NCBI GenBank assembly: GCA_900752425.1
Contig: CAADVE010000040.1
Span: 1-7,982, forward strand
Direction: 5' to 3'
Length of the DNA stretch: 7,982 nucleotides
Origin: an uncultured Collinsella sp.
GTDB lineage: Bacteria; Actinomycetota; Coriobacteriia; Coriobacteriales; Coriobacteriaceae
Of this stretch, positions 1 to 4,319 are shown piece after piece. The first letter of the stretch is position 1; each line of letters opens with the position of its first letter. A program made the translations under genes and the position numbers. The notes beneath the pieces are model-generated. The model made no database searches. It worked only from the letters and a program-made list of their open reading frames with translations, and had not been told where the DNA came from.

Positions 1-221
1 CCAATGACATGGACGCTCTTTACGTCGGGCGCCCAAAAGCAAAAACGCCCGCCGCGCGTACGGTTCTGCGTGTCGGGGTGCGCGCCCATCTTTTCCCAGC
101 TGCGCTCCCGCATTCCAATGCCAAACAGATAGACATCGTCCTTGGAGAGCTCCGGTGCGTGCGGAGCCGGTTTGCGGGTTGCGGGCTTTTTAGCCGTTGG
201 CTTTAGCTTTGTATCGCTCAC
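1..221 (-). CDS. glgB: 1,4-alpha-glucan branching enzyme, N-terminal part (runs off the left edge)
   Basis: Reading the minus strand from GTG at 221 gives about 73 codons open to the window edge. GlgB makes the alpha-1,6 branches of glycogen in the cytoplasm. A basic, Ala/Pro/Lys-rich leader of about 25 residues precedes a typical branching-enzyme start: VYLFGIG, SWEKMGAHP, then RFCFWAPDVKSVHVIG. This resembles the family's YLFGEG..YEKLGAHP..FAVWAPNAKSVSVVG, the opening of the N-terminal CBM48 module. The catalytic GH13 domain lies outside the window. The start is uncertain: GTG 221 has a weak purine stretch (TGGGA) upstream, and two in-frame ATG codons at 236 and 233 are possible. The gene is divergent from the HAD gene and shares the intergenic region 222-567. 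Identity is from motif recognition; the family call is fairly secure despite the short fragment. Confidence 0.85.
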   Translation of the reverse strand, partial: MSDTKLKPTAKKPATRKPAPHAPELSKDDVYLFGIGMRERSWEKMGAHPDTQNRTRGGRFCFWAPDVKSVHVI

Positions 222-252
222 GTTTGATCCCATCATGACGCGGCAGCGTGTT

Positions 253-284
253 GCCTTGGTGACTAGATGCGAAAGGTCCAAGGC
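253..284. repeat. Inverted repeat GCCTTGG/CCAAGGC upstream of glgB
   Basis: Perfect 7-bp arms at 253-259 and 278-284 are separated by 18 bp. The repeat sits 17-48 bp upstream of the upper possible glgB start (236). It could be an operator or a leader hairpin. A 7-bp repeat of this spacing can occur by chance in a region this size, so the functional reading is weak. Confidence 0.3.
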
Positions 285-458
285 TGCACGAATCGAAGGG
301 ACGGCGAAGTTTCTGTGATTCGTTCCACCTCGCGTGCTCGGTGGAACTTTCGGCAGAAACTACGATAACACCTGTGCGTTAGTTTTATGGACGAAAGCGG
401 ATTTGCGGGGGCGTTTAATCGGTAAGCGACATGTTTATACCACTGGCAGAATTGCCGT

Positions 459-482
459 GGTAAAACTCTTGACAGTTTTACC
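459..482. promoter_or_regulatory. Inverted repeat GGTAAAACT/AGTTTTACC spanning a -35 hexamer
   Basis: Perfect 9-bp arms lie at 459-467 and 474-482 with a 6-bp spacer. The spacer and the first base of the right arm make up TTGACA (469-474), a consensus -35 hexamer. The best -10 match downstream is CAAAAT at 494-499, with a long 19-bp spacer; TTCAAA at 492-497 gives 17 bp but a poorer match. Transcription would then start near 505, giving a leader of about 60 nt for the HAD gene. A repressor on this palindrome would block the -35 region. The -10 weakness leaves the promoter itself uncertain. Confidence 0.45.
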
Positions 483-514
483 AATTTGGGGTTCAAAATT
501 GTCTGGCTGACGTT

Positions 515-545
515 TGGTAAAACGTTTTTAGCAGGATGTTTACCA
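515..545. promoter_or_regulatory. Second GGTAAA-type inverted repeat, candidate operator
   Basis: TGGTAAA at 515-521 faces TTTACCA at 539-545, 17 bp apart. Nested in the left arm is the CG-centred palindrome AAAACGTTTT (519-528). CG-centred AT-rich palindromes are typical of LacI/GalR-family operators such as those of maltose regulators. The site shares its half-site with the repeat at 459-482 and lies between that promoter and the HAD start. I infer a pair of binding sites for one regulator, which could also control divergent glgB. The regulator is not in this window. Confidence 0.35.
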
Positions 546-567
546 TTTGATATCGAAAGGTTCGTTT

Positions 568-1257
568 ATGCCCCATACCGCCACTCCCAAGGTTGCTTTT
601 ATTTTCGATTGCGACGGCACGCTGGTTAATAGCACCCCCGTTTGGGCTTATGCTCAGCCCGAGCTATTGCACCGCCACGGGATTGACGTGACCGTGGATG
701 ACTTTGCCCAATTTGAGCACCTGTCACTGGAGGACGAGTGCCAGGCCTACCACGATACGTGGGGCATTGGCGCGAATGGCGAAGAGTTGTATCGCGAACT
801 GAGCGACATCCTGATCGATGGCTACTCCAAGGTGCCGCCGCGCGAGGGGCTCCTGGCGTTTTTGGAGCAGGCTAAGGCGGCAGGCATTGCAATGTGCGTT
901 GCCACGTCCACGCCGGCCGAGCTGGTTAAGTCTGCGCTCGCGGGCGCCGGGCTCGACGCTTATATGGAGTTTGTTACCACGACGGGCGAGGCGGGGCGCT
1001 CCAAACAGTTCCCCGACGTATACGAGCTGGCGCTGCGCCGTCTGGAGGAACGCCACGGGTGCAAGTTTGAGCGCGCTTGGGTGTTTGAGGACGCCGTTTT
1101 TGGCCTAAAGAGCTCTGGGGTCGCCGGCTTTAAGCGCGTGGGCATCTATGACCCGCACGGCCGCATGAAGCGCGACGATGTGCGCGACAACTGCGATATC
1201 TTTATCGATAGCTATGAGGACCTGGACTTGACCCGCGTGCTTTCGTTTGAGGGATAG
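568..1257 (+). CDS. HAD-superfamily hydrolase (phosphoglucomutase/phosphatase-like subfamily)
   Basis: A 229-residue soluble HAD hydrolase, probably a Mg-dependent sugar-phosphate or nucleotide phosphatase, or a beta-phosphoglucomutase relative. All four HAD motifs are visible: motif I FDCDGTLVNS (13-22, nucleophile D14 and acid/base D16), motif II VATST (111-115), motif III Lys at about 146 in GRSKQFPD, and motif IV FEDAVFGLKS (173-182, E174/D175). A helical C1-type cap fits between motifs I and II. Length is normal for this subfamily. I prefer ATG 568 because GAAAGG (555-560) lies 7 bp upstream; a TTG at 547 in the same frame has no such site. thiN follows after 9 bp, suggesting co-transcription. 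The substrate cannot be told from sequence; next to divergent glgB, a sugar phosphate is a guess. Confidence 0.85.
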   Translation: MPHTATPKVAFIFDCDGTLVNSTPVWAYAQPELLHRHGIDVTVDDFAQFEHLSLEDECQAYHDTWGIGANGEELYRELSDILIDGYSKVPPREGLLAFLEQAKAAGIAMCVATSTPAELVKSALAGAGLDAYMEFVTTTGEAGRSKQFPDVYELALRRLEERHGCKFERAWVFEDAVFGLKSSGVAGFKRVGIYDPHGRMKRDDVRDNCDIFIDSYEDLDLTRVLSFEG

Positions 1258-1266
1258 GCGAGGGCT

Positions 1267-1908
1267 GTGGCTTGCAAAGTATTAGTGGTCTGCGGCTCGC
1301 CCGTGGTGGCGAGCGCGGATCTGTTGCGTAGGCTAGCGGGGGAGTGCGACCACGTTGTCGCCGTGGACCGAGGACTCGACGCGCTGTTGGGCGCCGGCCT
1401 GGGTTGCGACGATTATGTGGGGGATGCCGACACGGTGAGCGATGCCGGTCGCACGTTGGTCGATGCCGCCACCGACTTTGAAGTTGAGCGCCACGACCCG
1501 TACAAGGACTATACCGATCTGGCGCTGGCGCTCGATTCCATCCGCCATCGCTGGCCGGGTGCCGAAGTGGTTGCGACCTGCGCCACCGGCGGCCGGCCGG
1601 ATATGGCCCTGTCCGTCCTAGGCCTACTAGCAGCCTACAAAGATGCCCCCGTCTGGATCAAAGAAGACGAAGTGACGTCCAGAATCCTGCACCAGGACGA
1701 AACCTGGACCATCGAAAACGCCGAGGGCAAAACCTTCTCTATCATCGCGATCGCCCCAGAAACGGTAATAAGCGAACACGGCCTAGAATGGGAACTGGAT
1801 CACGCCCCGCTGTGCCTGTTAGCCGACACAGGCATCAGCAACGTCGTCAGGTCAACAGCCACGATCCAAGTCCACACCGGCACCGCCATCACTTACCTCT
1901 ACAAGTAA
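1267..1908 (+). CDS. thiN: Thiamine pyrophosphokinase (thiamine diphosphokinase)
   Basis: A 213-residue cytoplasmic enzyme that transfers pyrophosphate from ATP to thiamine, giving thiamine diphosphate. Family marks, in order: VCGSP (8-12), AVDRGLDALL (32-41, family AADGGA), GDADTVSD (52-59, family GDFDS), KDYTDLALAL (80-89, family KDxTD), GGRPDMALS (108-116, family GGRxDH) and SNVV (191-194, family SNE). The usual GGRxDH histidine is Met here. Length is normal. Translation starts at GTG 1267, 9 bp after the HAD stop; the spacing of AGGG (1261-1264) to the start is short, so initiation may depend on coupling to the upstream gene. From about 1618 onward codon choice changes from G/T-rich to A/C-rich third positions (CTA, AAA, GAA, AGA appear), although the reading frame and the family match continue. 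Confidence 0.88.
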   Translation: MACKVLVVCGSPVVASADLLRRLAGECDHVVAVDRGLDALLGAGLGCDDYVGDADTVSDAGRTLVDAATDFEVERHDPYKDYTDLALALDSIRHRWPGAEVVATCATGGRPDMALSVLGLLAAYKDAPVWIKEDEVTSRILHQDETWTIENAEGKTFSIIAIAPETVISEHGLEWELDHAPLCLLADTGISNVVRSTATIQVHTGTAITYLYK

Positions 1909-1922
1909 GGTCTATCGCATCA

Positions 1923-1995
1923 GGGTTTTATCGGGACGGTGGATAGAAATAAGCGCTCGAAGAGTGATTATTTCTGCCCCGTCCCAGGAAAACCC
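1923..1995. repeat. Long imperfect hairpin after thiN
   Basis: Nested complementary blocks fold the 73 nt into one stem: GGGTTTT/AAAACCC (1923-1929 with 1989-1995), GGGACGG/CCGTCCC (1933-1939 with 1979-1985), GG/CC (1941-1942 with 1977-1978), AGAAATAA/TTATTTCT (1945-1952 with 1968-1975) and CGCTC/GAGTG (1954-1958 with 1962-1966, one G-U), closed by a GAA loop. That is about 29 pairs interrupted only by small internal loops. It begins 14 nt after the thiN stop, so it could terminate or protect the thiN transcript, but no T-run follows on either strand. Its length and near-symmetry also fit a dispersed palindromic or MITE-like repeat. No target-site duplication is seen at its edges. Confidence 0.7.
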
Positions 1996-2022
1996 GTAAG
2001 AAAAAGTTTCAACAAAAACCTC

Positions 2023-2051
2023 TTGCATCAAAGAAAGTCTTCCCCTATAGT
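2023..2051 (+). promoter_or_regulatory. Sigma-70-type promoter of the tRNA-Ala gene
   Basis: TTGCAT (2023-2028) and TATAGT (2046-2051) are separated by exactly 17 bp. The predicted start is near 2058, about 7 nt before the mature tRNA 5' end, as is usual for tRNA transcripts. Both hexamers are close to consensus, and the placement makes this the best-supported promoter in the window. Confidence 0.8.
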
Positions 2052-2064
2052 ACTTCTTCGTCAC

Positions 2065-2140
2065 GGGGGCGTAGCTCAGCTGGGAGAGCGCTTGACTGGC
2101 AGTCAAGAGGTCAGGGGTTCGATCCCCCTCGTCTCCACCA
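2065..2140 (+). tRNA. tRNA-Ala, anticodon GGC
   Basis: A complete 76-nt cloverleaf with encoded CCA. The acceptor stem is GGGGGCG (2065-2071) with CGTCTCC (2130-2136), including the G3-U70 wobble that identifies alanine tRNAs. The D arm is GCTC/GAGC, the anticodon stem is CTTGA/TCAAG, and the loop CTGGCAG (2096-2102) holds anticodon GGC at 2098-2100. The T arm AGGGG/CCCCT encloses TTCGATC. It reads GCC and, by wobble, GCU codons. A dedicated promoter and a terminator flank it, so it is a single-gene transcript. Confidence 0.97.
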
Positions 2141-2150
2141 TCGTGAATGT

Positions 2151-2178
2151 AAGGCCACTCAATCGAGTGGCTTTTTTT
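2151..2178 (+). terminator. Rho-independent terminator of tRNA-Ala
   Basis: GCCACTC (2154-2160) pairs perfectly with GAGTGGC (2165-2171) around a 4-nt loop and is followed by seven T residues (2172-2178). Up to three further pairs (a G-T and two A-T) can extend the base. It lies 10 nt after the tRNA CCA end. Confidence 0.93.
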
Positions 2179-2197
2179 AAAATTTTGCCGTCAGCAG

Positions 2198-2224
2198 CAG
2201 TTGTCGCAAATTTTGCGACAACTG
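2198..2224. repeat. Perfect 27-bp palindrome after the tRNA terminator
   Basis: CAGTTGTCGCAAA (2198-2210) and TTTGCGACAACTG (2212-2224) are exact reverse complements around a single T at 2211. As DNA it could bind a dimeric regulator or recombinase. As RNA a 1-nt loop is not possible, so the inner pairs would open. It lies 20 bp beyond the tRNA terminator's T-run. A 13-bp perfect arm is very unlikely by chance in a region this size. Confidence 0.75.
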
Positions 2225-2342
2225 AATTATCGTCGCTTAATTCGGTGAACCTCACACTGGGAGACGGGATCGTCAAGCTCGTCCGATAAACCGTACGCTC
2301 GCGCTAATACCCGCAAAAAGTTGCGCAATTACCTTCCCGGTT

Positions 2343-2371
2343 TTGTACAAAGTTTGTTAGCCAAGCATAAT
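2343..2371 (+). promoter_or_regulatory. Possible promoter of the polysaccharide operon
   Basis: TTGTAC (2343-2348) and CATAAT (2366-2371) are 17 bp apart. The -10 is a 5/6 match, but the -35 matches only in TTG. A start here would give a leader of about 630 nt before loaP, including both long hairpins. A competing weak candidate is TTGATT (2691-2696) with TTTAAT (2712-2717), whose 15-bp spacer is short. Confidence 0.3.
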
Positions 2372-2746
2372 AGTTTGAGCAATTCACGCCGCCAGCAATA
2401 TAACTCAGGCAGTGCTCACCATCCCACAAACTCCCATAAACCTGCGCCAACGTGAACAACATCCCAAAACAACCCCCTAAGCACGTCAAATGAACGAAAT
2501 GTTGTCCAACGCAGTCCAAATCAGTTTCACTAACAGTTTGTGCTAGGATACCTAACGTTACATGAGTTCAACTGTGCTCGCGGCTCCAGCAAGTTGCAAA
2601 GCGCAGGGTCGATCAGCATCCGGCCGTAACGGCGGTGCCAGAAACACCACGAGCTACAATAAAGATGTCATGCAACGTTATTTATTTGCATTGATTTAAT
2701 TTCAGGATGCATTTAATAGTTTGCATGCCAAAACGTAGCAGCCCTT

Positions 2747-2806
2747 CAGCTGTTTGCGTGCGGTTCAGTTTTGTACCCGCTTGACTGGCTCGCACGCAGC
2801 CAGCTG
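2747..2806 (+). ncRNA. Leader hairpin 1 upstream of loaP (candidate structured RNA)
   Basis: CAGCTG (2747-2752) pairs with CAGCTG (2801-2806), and TGCGTGCG (2755-2762) pairs with CGCACGCA (2791-2798). The two bases between the blocks (TT against GC) allow one U-G pair. The 28-nt interior can add CAGT/ACTG (2766-2769 with 2784-2787). This gives 14 Watson-Crick pairs in the outer stem plus an inner helix. No T-run follows, so it is not a simple terminator. Its place between possible promoters and loaP suggests a leader RNA element; function is inferred. Confidence 0.5.
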
Positions 2807-2903
2807 GGGATGCGGTCATTTTGCGATACATGTCCGCGTCTCTAGCCACTGCACTTTTACATACCGTTCACGGTGGGGCAGAGCCACGTGCTTGTCTGAC
2901 TGA

Positions 2904-2974
2904 GCTCAGGGTTTGAATATGGAGCGCCTTCGCGCACAAGCGCCCTGGCGAAGCCATACCCAAACCTCGTGAGC
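2904..2974 (+). ncRNA. Leader hairpin 2 just before loaP (candidate LoaP target or loaP control element)
   Basis: Four helices stack in register: GCTCA/TGAGC (2904-2908 with 2970-2974), GGTTTG/CAAACC (2910-2915 with 2961-2966), TATGG/CCATA (2918-2922 with 2954-2958) and CTTCGC/GCGAAG (2928-2933 with 2948-2953). That makes 22 Watson-Crick pairs. They are separated by a 1x3 loop, a 2x2 loop (AA/CC) and a one-sided 5-nt bulge, AGCGC (2923-2927). The apical loop is 14 nt, and an alternative GCGC/GCGC pairing is possible near it. The hairpin ends 15 nt before the loaP Shine-Dalgarno. LoaP proteins of Firmicutes act through leader RNA hairpins; that this is the coriobacterial equivalent is my inference. 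Confidence 0.55.
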
Positions 2975-2989
2975 CACACGTAAGACAGC

Positions 2990-2998
2990 AAGGGGGTG
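2990..2998 (+). promoter_or_regulatory. Strong ribosome binding site that points to GTG 3005, not GTG 3014
   Basis: AAGGGGGTG differs by one base, still able to wobble-pair, from the ideal AAGGAGGTG. From the last G of its G-run (2996) there are 8 nt to GTG 3005, the ideal spacing, but 17 nt to GTG 3014. The codon after GTG 3005 is TAG, so this site decides that the natural loaP start is followed by a stop. Confidence 0.8.
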
Positions 2999-3013
2999 GT
3001 GCTCGTGTAGTAT

Positions 3014-3550
3014 GTGATCCAGGTCATTAACGGTCGCGAAGACGTAATGCGCGAGCGCATCGAGCGTGTGGTGCCAGCAGGTGCCATGCAAGAGCTCTTT
3101 TATCCCCAATATCAAACCGAGATCAAGGTACACGGCGAGTGGATCAACACGACCAAGCCGCTGTTCCCTGGCTATCTCATCTGCGATACGGCAGATCCCC
3201 GCACCGTGCAACAGTATCTGCTGCGCATGGACGACTTCGCCCGGATGCTTTCTCAGGACGGTCAGTTTGTGCCGCTTGCAAAAGAAGAGATCCAGCTCAT
3301 TGGCAGTTTTACCCATAGGGGAGACAGAATAGTGCCTATGAGCGAGGCCTTAAAAGATGGCGATCAGGTCGTAGTTACGGCTGGCCCACTGCTGGGCCAC
3401 GAAGGCCTTGTCAAAACCATTAACAGACGCAAGAGCACTGCTTATTTGGAGCTCGACCTGTGCGGCCGACGCGTGACTACGCGCGTTGGCCTTGCCGTGC
3501 TTTCAGCCGAGCAGCGCGTAATGCGAAACCTAAAAAGGGCGATCGCCTAG
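3014..3550 (+). CDS. loaP: NusG-family antiterminator LoaP, with an amber codon at the expected second codon
   Basis: A specialised NusG paralogue that would bind RNA polymerase and prevent early termination in the long polysaccharide operon it heads. The 178 residues from GTG 3014 show an N-terminal NGN domain (IQVINGRED at the start, KPLFPGYLICD at 48-58) and a C-terminal KOW domain (DGDQVVVTAGPLLGHEGLVKTINRRKS, 115-141, then VGLAVL). Family members begin M-(K)-WYV-I/V-QV. Here the in-frame codons from 3005 are GTG TAG TAT GTG ATC CAG GTC, so TAG stands where Trp is expected. With the strong ribosome site aimed at GTG 3005, translation either stops at once or restarts at GTG 3014, losing M-W-Y. 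The rest of the frame is intact. Alternatives: sequencing error, recent mutation, or a deliberate start-stop control. Confidence 0.82.
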   Translation: MIQVINGREDVMRERIERVVPAGAMQELFYPQYQTEIKVHGEWINTTKPLFPGYLICDTADPRTVQQYLLRMDDFARMLSQDGQFVPLAKEEIQLIGSFTHRGDRIVPMSEALKDGDQVVVTAGPLLGHEGLVKTINRRKSTAYLELDLCGRRVTTRVGLAVLSAEQRVMRNLKRAIA

Positions 3551-3605
3551 CTGCAGGCGACTGTTTAACGGGACAGGGAGGATCCCCGGGGGCGGGGACG
3601 TAGGT

Positions 3606-4319
3606 TTGAAGGAAATAGTGTCAGACAAAACTAAATATAGCGGCGTCACAGCCGTTGGAGCGAAGCCAGCTGCTTTAGAGATTAAGCCGAGCGGTACTTT
3701 GGCCTATCGATTTCTAAAACGACTGTTCGATTTTATATTTAGCCTTTGCGTGAGCGTTGTGCTGGTAATTCCAGTGTCCATTGTCTGTGCGTTTATTTGT
3801 ATTGAATCTCCCGGAAACCCGCTGTACGCACAGGAGCGCGTCGGCAAGGGCGGTAAGACTATCAAGATTCTTAAGCTTCGCAGCATGGTCGCCGACGCCG
3901 GCAACGTGCAGAAGTATCTGAGTCCTGAGCAGCTGCATCAGTGGGAAGTCGAGCGCAAGGTCGATGACGATCCTCGCATTACTAAAGTCGGCCAGTTTAT
4001 CCGCAAGTGCTCGATTGACGAGATGCCGCAGTTCCTGAACGTGCTGAACGGCGACCTTTCAGTCATCGGCCCGCGTCCCATTACAAGGGATGAGCTTGAG
4101 CAACACTTTTCTGATGAGGAGAAGGCCGAGTTGCTTTCTGTTCAACCCGGCATTACGGGCTTGTGGCAGGCGACTGATCGTAACGCTGCGACCTTCGAGA
4201 GCGGCCTGCGACAGAAGATTGAGCTCCACTTTGTGCGGAGCCGTTGTTTCCGCATGGACTGGAAATGCTTCACGGGCACGTTCGGTGCAATGTTCGGAAA
4301 ATCCAAGACAGGCCGCTAA
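3606..4319 (+). CDS. Priming sugar-phosphate transferase (bacterial sugar transferase family, PF02397)
   Basis: Membrane enzyme that transfers a sugar phosphate from a UDP-sugar to undecaprenyl phosphate, starting the repeat unit. Its 237 residues hold a polar N-terminus (1-35), a hydrophobic segment at about 40-65, QERVGKGG (76-83), KLRSMVADA (90-98), DDPRITKVGQFIRKCSIDEMPQ (121-142, with the conserved D138-E139 pair), NVLNGDLSVIGPRP (145-158) and QPGITGLWQ (180-188). It is the short form without the four-helix WbaP/WcaJ N-terminus. Start is uncertain: TTG 3606 (GGGGA at 3594-3598, 7-nt spacing) or GTG 3618 (preceded by GAAGGA). It lies 55 bp after loaP and its stop overlaps the next start (TAATG). 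The substrate is unknown; UDP-GlcNAc, UDP-Gal/Glc or a diamino sugar are all possible. Confidence 0.92.
   Translation: MKEIVSDKTKYSGVTAVGAKPAALEIKPSGTLAYRFLKRLFDFIFSLCVSVVLVIPVSIVCAFICIESPGNPLYAQERVGKGGKTIKILKLRSMVADAGNVQKYLSPEQLHQWEVERKVDDDPRITKVGQFIRKCSIDEMPQFLNVLNGDLSVIGPRPITRDELEQHFSDEEKAELLSVQPGITGLWQATDRNAATFESGLRQKIELHFVRSRCFRMDWKCFTGTFGAMFGKSKTGR

Larger units (their letters stand above)
222..567. other. Divergent intergenic region between glgB and the HAD gene
   Basis: This stretch of about 346 bp shows no convincing gene; the minus-strand open frame at 263-496 has no family features and no good ribosome site. It holds several inverted repeats: GCCTTGG/CCAAGGC (253-259 with 278-284), GTTCCACC/GGTGGAAC (322-329 with 340-347), a bulged hairpin CCACtGGCA/TGCCGTGG (440-448 with 453-460), and the GGTAAAAC boxes listed separately. 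The first repeat falls in the presumed untranslated leader of glgB. The region should contain the promoters of both divergent genes. I find only one good -35 hexamer, on the plus strand. Confidence 0.6.
2179..3004. other. 826-bp region without a convincing protein gene; includes the loaP leader
   Basis: No frame here carries recognisable domains or a well-placed ribosome site. Open frames such as 2304-2519 (minus) look unselected and Cys-rich; frames crossing 2906-3316 (minus) are antisense to loaP. The left end holds a 27-bp palindrome. The stretch 2660-2735 is AT-rich with four ATGCA/TGCAT motifs (2670-2674, 2687-2691, 2707-2712, 2722-2726), possibly a promoter or regulator-binding zone. 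Two long hairpins lie at 2747-2806 and 2904-2974. I see nothing definite in about 2375-2650. The right half is best read as the 5' leader of the polysaccharide operon. Confidence 0.55.

Noticed and set aside
1939..2289. Open frame of 116 codons on the plus strand across the tRNA
   Set aside because: It runs through the entire tRNA-Ala gene and its terminator; the peptide has no family features.
2304..2519. 71-codon minus-strand frame, Cys- and aromatic-rich
   Set aside because: TTG start with no clear ribosome site and no recognisable motif; might be part of a dispersed repeat, but I cannot support a gene.
2629..2640. GGCGGTGCC resembling the RfaH ops core GGCGGTAG
   Set aside because: The match is partial, the surrounding JUMPstart sequence is absent, and ops belongs to RfaH systems of proteobacteria rather than LoaP.
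3580..3590. GGATCCCCGGG, identical to a cloning-vector polylinker segment
   Set aside because: Only 11 bases match and the flanks differ; chance in G-rich DNA is the simpler explanation.
3570..3597. Four G-runs between loaP and the sugar transferase, G-quadruplex-like
   Set aside because: One loop is 9 nt and contains CCCC that would pair with the neighbouring G-run; too weak to call.
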